This document shows positions 16,844-26,340 of a stretch of DNA of 64,000 nucleotides, one piece after another (the first letter of the stretch is position 1; the number at the start of each line of letters is the position of its first letter). Origin of the DNA: UBA10349 sp003485905 (GTDB lineage: Bacteria; Pseudomonadota; Gammaproteobacteria; Arenicellales; Arenicellaceae); contig CALSLL010000006.1 of NCBI GenBank assembly GCA_943787185.1, positions 1 to 64,000 on the forward strand. The letters run 5' to 3'. The notes below the pieces were generated by a model. The model was given only the letters and a program-made list of their open reading frames with translations. It searched no databases and was not told the DNA's origin. The translations under genes were made by a program, and so were the position numbers.

Positions 16844-17854
16844 CTAACAGCCTGAAACACACTGGCCTTGCCCATCAAACTCCATTGTGCGCCCACTGAT
16901 TGCGAGATGCGTAGGTGGGTCAAATTGTTCGATTAGCGTCGCTGTACGAGATTGCGGTAGCAACTTGCCATCCTCTGTAGCAGGCTCATTCACATGCGTT
17001 AGAAGCACGGATGCTGGTTGAATCAACTCGTTAACCACATGGGAACCCGAAGCATAAATGCCCGGATTGTTACCTAGGTTAAGTACCGCAAGATTCGCGT
17101 GATGATACTCGTTAATCACGGTTTTCATTTCAGAATGGATACCAGTATCGCCAGACAAATATGCTGTTAGCCCGTTAGTAAACTTGACGACGTAGCCCGT
17201 CGGCGGACCGAACTCGAGTACAGCACCGTCAGCTGCAAGCATCTCCTGTTGCGATTCGGAAAGGAGCCTCGGCGGGGCATTATTTACATGCGATGCGTAT
17301 ACGATTGTAATCTCCACTCCTTGGGTGGCATCCGCAGTTTTGGCAATAAACAATCCACCTACATCCATACTGGACCTGCAGGCCGTTTCAGCAGGAACTG
17401 TCGCTGCCACTGGCTGAGCGCAAACGTTCAAAGGTTCATCGCTCATGCCGTTTACTTCGTTGGCAACAAATCCAGCCATGGCGCGAGTGGTGACCAAAAC
17501 AGCCTGTTTAGCAACAACCACTTCGGCCGTCATGGAGTTGGTCAAAGGGATACGTTCTGAGCTTGCGCAAGTTCCAGCATTTATGGCGCTGAGTCGGCGA
17601 TCACCTAAGTGATCTCCGTGCATGTGTGAAAGCAGTACAACGTGAATGTCTCCGAGTCGCGGGTCGTCACCAGCAGTAAGATTATGAGCAGGATCGTAAA
17701 GCAGACGCACTCCGGTAGGGTCCTCAAAAATGGTCGCCCGATCGTTCGCGCAAAGTTCCCCAGTATGTGAGCCGAGCGGCGTAACTTTTACATTCTGAGC
17801 AAATGCCGGTGCAGCTAGCAGCGAAATAGCGAGGAATACAAATACTGTCTTCAT
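16844..17854 (-). CDS. Exported metallo-beta-lactamase-fold hydrolase
   Basis: 336 residues with a signal peptide (about 1-19, AFAQN). The MBL metal motif SHMHGDHLGD is complete. Later His/Asp positions appear in YLSGDTGIH and LLTHVNEPA, in the style of UlaG/YycJ-like MBL proteins. The protein should act in the periplasm on an ester, lactone or phosphodiester that cannot be identified. Two Cys-containing insertions (NVCAQP, TACRSS) and a C-terminal Cys pair suggest disulfides. It stands alone; upstream at 17905 is an ATGAGAATCAT word shared with the P460 promoter region. Confidence 0.82.
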   Translation of the reverse strand: MKTVFVFLAISLLAAPAFAQNVKVTPLGSHTGELCANDRATIFEDPTGVRLLYDPAHNLTAGDDPRLGDIHVVLLSHMHGDHLGDRRLSAINAGTCASSERIPLTNSMTAEVVVAKQAVLVTTRAMAGFVANEVNGMSDEPLNVCAQPVAATVPAETACRSSMDVGGLFIAKTADATQGVEITIVYASHVNNAPPRLLSESQQEMLAADGAVLEFGPPTGYVVKFTNGLTAYLSGDTGIHSEMKTVINEYHHANLAVLNLGNNPGIYASGSHVVNELIQPASVLLTHVNEPATEDGKLLPQSRTATLIEQFDPPTHLAISGRTMEFDGQGQCVSGC

Positions 17855-18010
17855 GCTTTTCTCCAGTAATCAATTATCTAAAAATACCAGTAGCAGATAC
17901 TACTATGAGAATCATCCAGTCTAAAACAAGCAGATGTTAAACAGTCACTCTCTTAATAACTTTTTTGGTTATCATTACTCCACAAAACATTAGCTAAGAG
18001 GCCTTGGGAT

Positions 18011-18962
18011 ATGGCGGGTACCAGTTTACTTGTACTAATCGACGACATTGCAGCAGTTTTGGATGATTTAGCCTTGATGACCGAGGTTGCTGCCAAAAAA
18101 AACCGCTGGTTTATTAGGAGACGACCTGGCAGTAAATGCAGAGCAGGTCTCAGGAGTCAAAGCTGACCGGGAACTTCCTGTGGTTTGGGCTGTGGCGAAA
18201 GGGTCTTTTGTTAACAAATTAATATTGGTTCCGACCGCACTCGTAATATCTGCTGTGGCGAATTGGCTGATTGTGCCTTTGCTTATGATGGGTGGCCTGT
18301 ACCTGTGTTACGAAGGCTTTGAGAAGATGGCTCACAAATTCCTGCATTCTCCTGAAGAGGATCAAGCCCATATAAAAGAATTGGAAAAACACTTGGCCGA
18401 CCCTACGGTCGATATGGTCGAGCACGAACGAGATAAAATCAAAGGCGCGATAAGAACAGACTTTATTTTATCCGCTGAAATAATTGTTCTAACTCTGGGC
18501 ATTGTGTCTACTAACGACTTCAAGACCCAAGTGGCGGTGCTGTCGAGTATCGCCATTTTAATGACCGTTGGCGTTTATGGCTTGGTCGCGGCGATCGTTA
18601 AAGTCGATGATGCAGGCCTTCATCTTTCACTCAAGCAGGGCGAAGGGATATTCATGGGATTTCAACGCTGGCTGGGAGGGCGGCTACTCATGCTTGCCCC
18701 TTTATTGATGAAAACCCTTGCAGTGGTGGGTACCGCCGCGATGTTTTTGGTCGGCGGAGGTATTCTTGTACATGGACTGCACCTGGTAAATACCGGCGTG
18801 GAGCATGTCGCCAGTTGGATGGGGACGCTGTCGATGGGCGGCCCGTTACTACGGGCGATTACCCCCACCGTATTACAGGCCTTGTTTGGTATATTTGCTG
18901 GTGGGCTGGCGTTAGCAGGGGTCAGCCTTTGGGGCCTTATTCGAAAAAAACAATCTGCCTGA
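18011..18962 (+). pseudogene. DUF808 (YedI-like) inner-membrane protein, frameshifted
   Basis: Translation from the ATG at 18011 gives MAGTSLLVLIDDIAAVLDDL and then KVAAKK-like residues, the family start. At a run of eight A (18095-18102) the frame is lost. The correct continuation KKTAGLLGDDLAVNAEQVSG is in the next frame and runs to a normal end at 18962 with several membrane segments. Removing one A restores a full-length DUF808 protein of about 316 aa. The family is an integral-membrane group of unknown function. Either the gene is inactivated or the base is a homopolymer error. No slippery arrangement for -1 frameshifting fits, because the shift needed is +1. Confidence 0.87.
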
Positions 18963-19072
18963 GCACTACAAAACTGCGCGCTCCTGTACCGCACGAAAAA
19001 TTGACTTAGGACAATCCGTCGCTTTGTAGGTTGGATATATACTTAAGCCAAAGCTAATAGAGGTATTTAATC

Positions 19073-19315
19073 ATGACTATTGAAACACTCACGGCACTAC
19101 TTGGGTGGATAACAGCGGTTAATATTGGATTATTGCTGCTCACCACCATTCTGCTTTATCTCATGAAGGACATCGCGGTAAAAATACATTCTAAGATGTT
19201 CGATATAGATGCAAACGACCTGAACCGTATGTACTTTGATTATCTAGGTCGATTTAAAGTGCTGGTGATCGTATTTAACCTTGGGCCCTATATTGCGCTT
19301 AGACTAATGACGTAA
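19073..19315 (+). CDS. Small membrane protein (DUF6868 type)
   Basis: 80 residues with two hydrophobic segments (about 8-30 and 60-78) around a polar, basic loop. The pattern T-E-L-G-W-x-x-x-N-G-L-L-L at the start and V-x-V-F-N-L-x-P-Y-x-A-L-R at the end matches DUF6868. The function is unknown. A purine-rich ribosome site lies upstream (taatagaggtattt). It is monocistronic as far as can be seen. Confidence 0.72.
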   Translation: MTIETLTALLGWITAVNIGLLLLTTILLYLMKDIAVKIHSKMFDIDANDLNRMYFDYLGRFKVLVIVFNLGPYIALRLMT

Positions 19316-19374
19316 GGGGTTAATCTGCGTAATTAAAGACGCGTAACAAAAGTAGGTTTTCTTCCCCAGCCTAA

Positions 19375-19590
19375 CCTTCTGGGTGTAACGCTTCAATCGA
19401 AAAAATTCTTGAGCGGGTAACCATGGATGAGTTTTCAGACTATGGGAACTACGACCTTTGGTTACGCAGTAATATCATTTCCATGCGGGACAATATGCAC
19501 CGGTATCGGGAGCCAAATGTAAACTCAAACGGTACTGGGGATTACCAAAGCTCTTACCCGATCGGTGAATACGAATTCGCTACGCAATAA
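19375..19590 (+). pseudogene. Fragment homologous to the remnant at 62448-62711
   Basis: After a TAA at 19372 the frame reads NASIEKILERVTMDEF and continues through a NIISM segment and HRYREPN to SYPIGEYEFATQ-stop. The only ATG (19423) lies inside the conserved part, so the fragment looks like the C-terminal tail of a longer lost gene rather than a small gene. The tail at 62448 shares ILERVTM, NYD, ISM, REPN and YPIG. The RDRVLEE..A..TIEEIL context of that copy recalls the end of exported MBL-fold hydrolases, but this assignment is weak. Confidence 0.55.
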
Positions 19591-19642
19591 AACTAAAAAA
19601 TATACGCTACAGACTACGTATTCAATTTATAATTCAAATTAG

Positions 19643-19677
19643 AGCACCGAATCCGGGTATTCACCCTGATCGGTGCT
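19643..19677 (+). terminator. Hairpin upstream of arylsulfatase gene
   Basis: A perfect 8-bp stem agcaccga/tcggtgct, with an inner gggt/accc stem, followed by tatttgatt. It lies after the gene fragment and before the sulfatase gene. It is terminator-like, though the T-tract is interrupted. Confidence 0.45.
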
Positions 19678-19773
19678 TATTTGATTTCGTTGAAAAGTAA
19701 ACGGTGCGCTGAGTCAATTTGGATAAAACTATTAATTTGGAGCGCAAGATTGAACATGTTGGGGGGGAGAAGA

Positions 19774-21252
19774 ATGATTAAAAATAGCCTGTTGTTTGCA
19801 AGCATAATGGTACTCGTAGCCTGCACGGAAACTTCTGAAGTAGCTATAGAAACAGCTTCTGACGTTACTAGCGAAGCGGCTCAGAGCACGACCGAAATGA
19901 GCGCTCCGCAAGCGCTTGAAAGCAAGCAACCCAATATTCTATTTATCTTGGTTGACGATATGGGTTTTGGGGATATCGGCTACAACGGAAGTGAGATCGC
20001 GACACCAAATTTGGACCAAATGGCATTGGACGGAATGAAGCTAGACCGTAATTACGTTTATCCAGTGTGCAGCCCCACAAGAGCAGCATTACTCTCAGGT
20101 CAAAACCCATTGCACATGGGCATTACTGGCCCCATGGATGATCATGCAAGCTTGCCATCAGGTCTTAAATTAATGCCTGAGTATTTTAAAGGTTTGGGCT
20201 ATCAAACTCATATGATTGGTAAGTGGCATTTAGGTCTAACTGAGACCAGCGCCTGGCCAATAAACAAAAGTTTTGACAGCCACTATGGTTTTCTCGGCGG
20301 CTGGATAGATTTTTATACGCACGTGTTCGCCGGAGGATTGGATTGGCAGCGTGATGGGGTTTCTGTCCGAGAAGAGGGACACGCCACCGAATTAATGACG
20401 AATGAGGCGATTAGCATCATCGAACAGCGCAACGAACAACCATTCTTAATGTGGCTTTCTTATAACGCACCCCACAGCCCATTGCAGCATCCGCCAAGTT
20501 ACTCTGAGCTAAACAATTACCCAGAGATCACAGATCGTAGTGTGTTTGCAGAAATGGTTACGCATGTAGATAGTGATATTGGTCGCGTAATGGACAGCCT
20601 AAAAGAGCAGGGTATTCTCGAAGACACCATAGTGATCTTCTCTAGTGACAACGGCGGTGCATTGGGCCTTGGTGCCAGCAATGGTGATTTGCGTGGCCAG
20701 AAACGTTCTAGCTTGGAAGGCGGAATGCGGGTTCCCGGTTTGATCAGCTGGGCAGGAACCATAGAGTCTGGAAGCGTATTAACGCAACCTATTGCTGTGC
20801 ATGATTGGCTACCAACGCTATTGGAAGCATCTGGTGGTGACGCTGAAGTAGTTATTGATGCCTATGGTCAGAGCATGTGGCCAGCGATCGCCAGTGGCGC
20901 AATCATAGAACGGGATACGATAGTTATGGGAGCGACCCATAACCTTGGCGTGTTTGAGTGGCCCTTAAAGCTCGTCGCAGTCGAAGATGCTGAAAGTGGA
21001 GAACAAAGCTATAACTTATATAACGTTGTTGACGATCCCACAGAGCAACAGGATTTAGCCGCGACAAACCCAGCGGTGGTGGCTCGCTTGATTGCAGAAA
21101 TTGAGGCAATGCCAGAACCGGACGTTAGCCGACTTGAACCAGAGTTTAATAATTCTCCGCGTTACTACCCATCGGACGTGCCGACCTACGACGCACGCCA
21201 CATTGAAAGTAAAGAGCCTTGGGCTGAAGCTGCGATTAGGGATACTGACTAG
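19774..21252 (+). CDS. Arylsulfatase-family lipoprotein
   Basis: Hydrolyses sulfate esters at the cell envelope. The start is placed at the ATG at 19774, preceded by a G-rich ribosome site; the frame is open upstream but without a signal. The lipobox LVAC puts the lipidated Cys at residue 17. The alkaline-phosphatase-like fold has the metal Asp pair in VDDMGFGD (about 61-62). The sulfatase signature CSPTR has Cys99 as the residue converted to formylglycine. The GKWHLG and SSDNGG motifs are also present. At 492 aa it has normal length. The formylglycine-generating enzyme is not in the window. The sulfated substrate is unknown (algal polysaccharide is plausible). Confidence 0.92.
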   Translation: MIKNSLLFASIMVLVACTETSEVAIETASDVTSEAAQSTTEMSAPQALESKQPNILFILVDDMGFGDIGYNGSEIATPNLDQMALDGMKLDRNYVYPVCSPTRAALLSGQNPLHMGITGPMDDHASLPSGLKLMPEYFKGLGYQTHMIGKWHLGLTETSAWPINKSFDSHYGFLGGWIDFYTHVFAGGLDWQRDGVSVREEGHATELMTNEAISIIEQRNEQPFLMWLSYNAPHSPLQHPPSYSELNNYPEITDRSVFAEMVTHVDSDIGRVMDSLKEQGILEDTIVIFSSDNGGALGLGASNGDLRGQKRSSLEGGMRVPGLISWAGTIESGSVLTQPIAVHDWLPTLLEASGGDAEVVIDAYGQSMWPAIASGAIIERDTIVMGATHNLGVFEWPLKLVAVEDAESGEQSYNLYNVVDDPTEQQDLAATNPAVVARLIAEIEAMPEPDVSRLEPEFNNSPRYYPSDVPTYDARHIESKEPWAEAAIRDTD

Positions 21253-21345
21253 TAGATAAGCGGATCACCGATATAGCAGCTAAAGGCGATTCATAAGACA
21301 GCTAAAGGCTTCTACCATGCTGCTAACGGTCGCAAAAATCCTACG

Positions 21346-21684
21346 CTACTGGCTTTCTGGCAGTATGCAATCGTATTTCTGAATCTCTATATCGGGTCGC
21401 CAATCCATTAGCCAGCTTGCGTTTAAGGTCTCGGTAAAACTGGAGGGATCAGTCACGGCTAGCTCATAGGTCATCTGATTTCCGTTTTCACTAAGTTCAA
21501 AGCGCTCGTGCATTATCACCGATTCGCTGATCGGTATTTTTCCTCTGGTGTCGAGAAACGGCCAGTTGACCAATGACGTATCAACCACGAGTACGTCACC
21601 TTCCCAAGACCCTTCAGAATTTAATGCGGAGCGAAAACCGCTCTACCCAGCAGTATTCCTCGGTGATTCAATCACGGTACGCAG
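21346..21684 (-). pseudogene. C-terminal fragment of a DUF6152-type protein
   Basis: The last about 80 codons (VDTSLVNWPFLDTRG..., HERFELSENGNQM...) are intact. Upstream, the frame continues through SEGSWEGDVLVV, but an in-frame TAG lies near 21654. Homology fades at the end of the neighbouring DUF6152 gene, with which it overlaps by a few bases. The 5' half of the gene is missing. It is best read as a truncated tandem paralogue whose front was lost by deletion or recombination. Confidence 0.7.
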
Positions 21685-22700
21685 CTATAGTTCGATAACT
21701 CAAAATCAGCAACATATGCCCACTCCAAAGTCGCCTGAAACGGCGTAGCGAGGAATTCTGGATCCTCAAGGAAGACCTCTATCTTTACCCTACTGCCATC
21801 ATCGCTAAGTGAGAATCGCTCTATTACATGTTTGTGTGCCCCGGACGGTACACCTTCGTTAGTACTTCGCATTGGGGCGGGGTGATCCTCGAAGAGGCGA
21901 GTATCAATAATCAGATCTTCGCCCTCCCATCGACCAATGGAATGCCCCTGGTTCGTGCGGACGCCGTTCTCTGGATGGCCACGACCATCGAGGTAAATGA
22001 TTCGCTCGGTGTTGAAGAATTCACTCCGGATGTAGGCGATATCCTCCTGCAGTTCAATTTCACTTAAGTACGGCATGGCAAGTAGCATGGGCGTAGGTGT
22101 GCCAATACAGGTCCCGGTAGGTAATGCCGATGGCGTGAAAAGTGCTTGAGCTGACGCTCCGGCTTCTGTCAGTTCCACCACCCCCCAACTTACAAAATAG
22201 TCCCCATAATCTCCATAAGGCAGTTCCCAAACACCCGCTAGAGATCTAGCCCCTGATCTGGCTTGTAGCTCTCTGGAATCTTTCTGGAAGTGTGATCTTG
22301 GGGTTAACACTGTGCCGTCATCCTTAAGAACCGAAACTAATAGCGAAGCGCGTTCACTCGGTTTTCTACCTGGGTTGCCTTCAACCACGATGTGCTCTCC
22401 GACGACCACTGATCGATCAGTCCATCCACTTCTTATCAGTATGGGAATCGAATCTGACTCAAAGTGCCATTCCCCGCCATCCTCTAGATCAATCGAAATA
22501 TAAACATGCGGGCTACGCCAGGCGACTTCTCGAACAATACCTTCGTAGGTGATAACTGAAGCGGTATCAAAAGCTGAACGGCTATGATGCGCTTGCAGCG
22601 GATTAGCTAACAATAAAAAGCCGAAAAAGACGGCGATAAACTTCAAGCAAATTTTAATCCGCTGCAACCCGAACTCTGGAGTGATCCGGCTGCAGGTCAT
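21672..22700 (-). CDS. Exported DUF6152 family protein
   Basis: 342 residues with a signal sequence ending near LQAHHS and the DUF6152 start HHSRSAFDTASVITYEG......SPHVYI. The C-terminal half resembles that of the protein at 6909-7925 (IGRWEGEDLIIDTRLF, SGAHKHVIERFSLS), so the two are paralogues. With the ATG at 22700 it overlaps the upstream disrupted gene by 47 bases; a TTG at 22667 would remove the overlap. The function is unknown, and it is probably periplasmic. It lies in a minus-strand run with related genes and a Bug-type binding protein. Confidence 0.82.
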   Translation of the reverse strand: MTCSRITPEFGLQRIKICLKFIAVFFGFLLLANPLQAHHSRSAFDTASVITYEGIVREVAWRSPHVYISIDLEDGGEWHFESDSIPILIRSGWTDRSVVVGEHIVVEGNPGRKPSERASLLVSVLKDDGTVLTPRSHFQKDSRELQARSGARSLAGVWELPYGDYGDYFVSWGVVELTEAGASAQALFTPSALPTGTCIGTPTPMLLAMPYLSEIELQEDIAYIRSEFFNTERIIYLDGRGHPENGVRTNQGHSIGRWEGEDLIIDTRLFEDHPAPMRSTNEGVPSGAHKHVIERFSLSDDGSRVKIEVFLEDPEFLATPFQATLEWAYVADFELSNYSCVP

Positions 22701-23631
22701 AACGAATGCGCTTACCCTCTTCGTCTAATATGGTTAGCGATTGTTGAAACACACCTTGAGGCGGCTTGCCGGCTGCTACCGTTGCCTCTAATATGTATAG
22801 CCTATCCGCGTGCCTATATATACCGGCGTAAGTACGGGTTTGATCCGCATTAGTAAGAAAGAGCTGATGTCCGCCAATAAAGTCAACATGATGCCAGGCA
22901 TCATAGGTAACGTCTCCACCGCGCAATCTGGACTGCTGTGCTGCATACGCGACCGAACCCATTTGATCGTAAAGCCAGAAGTTATGCACCCCGGAAACAT
23001 TTACCTCGTCAGCCATTCGCAAGTAAACATCTTTAGCCGCGGAGAAATCAACCACGGTCACTGAATAGTGGTTTTCCCCTTCTTGAGCTTGATAAATAGT
23101 GGAAGGAAAAGTGCCACCGTATTCTGAAAGGTAGGGCATCTCACTAACCGTAGGTTGGTTCGGGAAATTAGCGCTAAATAACTGTTCTGGATAAGCCATA
23201 TTGACCCATTCTGGCTCTGCGGCAGCCTGGGCATTCGAGGAATCAATCTGCACATCATTGATAAAGCAGCCATTATCACCGTCACGAGTTGGTGTGCAGG
23301 TAACTGTGAGCCCGTCTCCCGATGCTATGCCAGCCCAACCCGCGCGTTTAAAACCAGCAGCTCCGCCGCCTTCAAGCGCCCATTACTCCACTTTACCCTG
23401 TTCATTTTCTACATCCATAAACACCCAGACATGAGGATTCGCAAAATGAAACTCTGTCACCACACCCTGGACCGTAATTTCCTCGCCTATTTGGTAGTTG
23501 CCATGCGAATGGTGCGCATACACGATGCCATAAGAACCAAAAATAAATACTGCAGAAATTACCAACAAACGATTAATCAAGAGCACCATATCCTCCACTA
23601 GCTTTCTCATGTTTTTTGTAGCTTGCACCAA
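22654..23631 (-). pseudogene. DUF6152 protein gene with in-frame TAA
   Basis: The N-terminal part (23631 to 23383) has a signal peptide ending VYA before HHSHGNYQIG, and the NPHVWVFMDVENEQGKVE run typical of DUF6152. A TAA follows. The same frame continues without a gap through WALEGGGAAGFKRAGW and LTVTCTPTRDGDN to 22654. The usual family sequence has VEEW-like residues here, so a single base change (GAA or CAA to TAA) explains the break. The C-terminal half (about 200 aa) could still be made from an internal start but would lack export. It is therefore probably inactive. Confidence 0.8.
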
Positions 23632-23666
23632 AAAGTGCTCTAACTCGTCGTCTCATTTTGCACGCA

Positions 23667-24650
23667 CTAATCTGTTCTAAAATCGTACTGCTCTGCGGCT
23701 GACCTTAGGCGCTGCATTTCCGATTCTATAAAACTCGAAAATTCTGCTGGGGACTCACTAAGGTTTACCTCCATTCCCAACGCACCAATCGCCGCGACAA
23801 CTTCAGGATCGTCCATGGCAAATTCCAGCGCTTTGTAAAAACGATCTGCATCTTCATCGGAAGTTCCGCCTGGTGCAAAGACACCTGCCCAAGAGCCCGA
23901 TGACATTGTCGTCGCTCCTAACTCCAATAAGGTGGGAACATCCGGAAACAAAGGCATTCGAGTCGGGTGAATAACGGCTAGCGGTACGGCCGCTCCCGAG
24001 CTGATCAGTTGGGTCATATAAGGCGAAGTGCTCGCCATAAGGTCTAAAGTGCCATCGGTAATTCCTGCCATACCGTCGTCATTGCCATTTGACCGGCTCG
24101 TGTCCAGCGTTGCACGCACACCGAGCTCTCCAAATATTGCGGCAAATTCCAGGCGATGAATGCTGGTTGGCGCAACGTGAAAGTACTTCAACGCATCAGG
24201 GTTTTCATTGTTATAAGCAATAAGTTCTTCGATGGTGTTAATGCCTAAACCTGAACGTATAACCAGCATATCTGGCGTTCCCGTAGTACGCGTAATCGGT
24301 CGCAAATCGGTTAGAGAGTTAACCGGATAATCTGGTACGACACCAGGAAGAAGTGCCATTAGCCCGATAGTAGACATCACCATAGTTTTGCCATCAGCAG
24401 GCGCGCCAACACCAGCGTTGCGTCCCTGGCTATATTTTAGTTCAACTGCGCTATTCAGATACTCCTCTAACTTGGGCGCAATTATCTTTGCTGTCTTAGA
24501 AGAAGAACCGGGCTCTCCAAATGCGTTTAGGAGCTGAATGGAATCGCTCTGCGCCCCAGATACGGCTGAATAGATAAAAATGAAACCTGTCAAAAGAAGG
24601 CTAACTAGTGTTCTACGAATATTATTGAAATCTGTCATGTGTTTCCTCAT
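23667..24650 (-). CDS. Bug/TctC-type tricarboxylate-binding periplasmic protein
   Basis: 327 residues: signal peptide (about 1-33, SGAQS), then a two-lobed solute-binding protein of the TctC/Bug family (LRPITRTTGTPDMLVIRSG, PDVPTLLELG and WAGVFAPGGT are typical). These proteins capture carboxylated or aromatic ligands for TctAB-type tripartite transporters, but no membrane subunits lie nearby. Some family members act as orphan sensors. An ATG four codons later is an equally good start. It is first in a minus-strand run leading into the DUF6152 genes. Confidence 0.87.
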   Translation of the reverse strand: MRKHMTDFNNIRRTLVSLLLTGFIFIYSAVSGAQSDSIQLLNAFGEPGSSSKTAKIIAPKLEEYLNSAVELKYSQGRNAGVGAPADGKTMVMSTIGLMALLPGVVPDYPVNSLTDLRPITRTTGTPDMLVIRSGLGINTIEELIAYNNENPDALKYFHVAPTSIHRLEFAAIFGELGVRATLDTSRSNGNDDGMAGITDGTLDLMASTSPYMTQLISSGAAVPLAVIHPTRMPLFPDVPTLLELGATTMSSGSWAGVFAPGGTSDEDADRFYKALEFAMDDPEVVAAIGALGMEVNLSESPAEFSSFIESEMQRLRSAAEQYDFRTD

Positions 24651-24863
24651 GTTTACCCTCGCAATTTACCAACTTGGTACGGACGATTGAATCTCTCAAG
24701 CTGATTCTAACAAAGTAACGCTCATAGCGTTTTAAGTCACCCCTCTAATTCAACCTTCATAATTCGTCGTTCTGGTTGATACAGATCAAACCAAAGTATT
24801 CAAATACGCGCATTATCTCTTCTGGCCTTATGAACTATTGAAACCTATCAAATAATAAAATAT

Positions 24864-25334
24864 ATGAAAACTCGACAATCATTGTTTGCTATTGGCTCGA
24901 TATTTATCGCTTCGCTCAGCGCGTGCGTAACCCACCCAGACTACGTTTCTGAATTTAGATTTCCGGTGGAGCAGGGGAATATTCAGCTTGGGGAGCAAGC
25001 GTTTATCGCCATGCAATGCATTGAATGCCACACCATCAGAGATTACGAATTACCGCCTTTTGAAGGACAAATGCTAATTGAAGTCGAGCTGGGTGGTGAG
25101 TTGTTTTTTGCTAAAACATACGCTGATCTGGCAACTTCTATAATAAACCCAAACTATCAACTCTCGGAGCGTTACCTGGAGCAGTTTCCAATATCTGAGC
25201 GTCGCAACATTAGAACGTCACCTATGCACAATGGAAACCAGGATATGAAAGTCTCTGAGCTTATCGACTTGGTCAAATTTTTAAATTCTCGTTACAGTTT
25301 GGTGCCTGGCTACGACGAAGAATTTATTTGGTGA
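24864..25334 (+). CDS. Cytochrome c lipoprotein
   Basis: 156 residues. The lipobox LSAC gives a lipidated Cys21. The haem c site CIECH is at 52-56. A likely distal Met lies in SPMHNGNQDM near residue 120, the usual class I arrangement. The protein should be a small membrane-attached electron carrier on the periplasmic side. It has no enzyme partner beside it: the left neighbour is divergent and the right one convergent. Confidence 0.87.
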   Translation: MKTRQSLFAIGSIFIASLSACVTHPDYVSEFRFPVEQGNIQLGEQAFIAMQCIECHTIRDYELPPFEGQMLIEVELGGELFFAKTYADLATSIINPNYQLSERYLEQFPISERRNIRTSPMHNGNQDMKVSELIDLVKFLNSRYSLVPGYDEEFIW

Positions 25335-25340
25335 GAACAT

Positions 25341-25385
25341 GTTTGCTAAGCAAACGAAGCCTTTAAACCTTTGAGCTATGCTTCG
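25341..25385. terminator. Paired hairpins between convergent genes
   Basis: gtttgc-taa-gcaaac forms a perfect 6-bp stem at 25341-25355. A second inverted repeat cgaagc/gcttcg spans 25355-25385. They sit between the cytochrome c (plus) and rhomboid (minus) genes, consistent with bidirectional termination. Confidence 0.4.
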
Positions 25386-25394
25386 GTTCTACAC

Positions 25395-26270
25395 TTATCC
25401 TACAAAAGCCAGCACCCAAGCTAAACAAACCAATGCAATACTAGCCAAGCCGAAAACGTATTGGGCGGGGATATTTTCGAAACCACGACGTAACAAGAAT
25501 ACCCAGACGATTCCGCTTAGGCACCCGCAAATGTAGCCAGATAGGTGAGCCATAATATCTGTACGCTCCCCAGCAGTGCCAATAAACCCTAGCAGCGCAA
25601 AAGTCGCTATGAACGGCGCCCATCTGCGAAAATGAGCTCTAGAATAATTCTGTCCATTGTTTATAGCGAAAACACCAAGGATGCCCAATGCGGCGAATAC
25701 CATTGTTGATGCACCAATAGAAAGATGTGTCGTTTGATACCAATAAGCATTGAGACCATTACCCAATGCACCAGCCACTAAAATGGTAAACCAAGCCGCA
25801 CCGCTGCCTATATATTGCGACACCAGTATTCCAAATAGTGCGCCAAACCCGATATTACCCGCAAGGTGGGCTGCGTCTGCGTGTAAAGCTAGTGCGGTGA
25901 TCGTACGCCACCATTCACCTTGCATTATTTTTACCGAATGGGCGAGCCCATTAATTTGCCAATGAAGATTCAGTGCATTTGTACTTTTTAACGCACCGAT
26001 TATCAGCAATACCAAACCATATAGATATGCTCCGGCAAACCCTTTTGAGATTGGCCTGAGCGGCTGCGAAAGTATTTCCTCAGGTGCATTTTCTTCGACA
26101 TACAGTTTTAATTGGCTGTAGGCCTCTGCCGCAACTGCCTCGTCAACCAACAAATAATAGCGGCCGTCGCTAGCGACAACTTCGCTATCAATGCGCACAG
26201 CCTGTAATACCAGATTAAACTCGTAGCATCTCGCAGGGAGGGCAGAATGGAATAGTGCGCATAAACTCAT
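25395..26270 (-). CDS. Rhomboid-family intramembrane serine protease
   Basis: Cleaves transmembrane substrates within the bilayer. It has six or seven hydrophobic segments. The HADAAHLAGN motif (HxxxxHxxxN) is at about 130-139, the catalytic Ser188 in GAST, and the catalytic His242 in AHLSGY. A cytosolic N-terminal segment of about 75 residues precedes the first helix. The extreme N-terminus (residues 1-15, with two Cys) looks atypical, so the start may be misplaced or slightly damaged. The gene is isolated, and the substrate is unknown. Confidence 0.87.
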   Translation of the reverse strand: MSLCALFHSALPARCYEFNLVLQAVRIDSEVVASDGRYYLLVDEAVAAEAYSQLKLYVEENAPEEILSQPLRPISKGFAGAYLYGLVLLIIGALKSTNALNLHWQINGLAHSVKIMQGEWWRTITALALHADAAHLAGNIGFGALFGILVSQYIGSGAAWFTILVAGALGNGLNAYWYQTTHLSIGASTMVFAALGILGVFAINNGQNYSRAHFRRWAPFIATFALLGFIGTAGERTDIMAHLSGYICGCLSGIVWVFLLRRGFENIPAQYVFGLASIALVCLAWVLAFVG

Positions 26271-26340
26271 TTATATGAAAATGCGCTCTTGTTTGGTTAA
26301 TTCAATAGGTCCCGATCAAATAGCTTATTAAAAATCTATT

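Noticed and set aside
18095..18102. Programmed frameshift at the run of eight A in the DUF808 gene
   Set aside because: The downstream frame requires a +1 (or -2) shift, while A-run slippage is typically -1; no stimulatory structure is evident.
23380..23382. Stop-codon recoding in the DUF6152 gene
   Set aside because: The stop is TAA, which is not used for selenocysteine, and no structure follows; a nonsense mutation is simpler.
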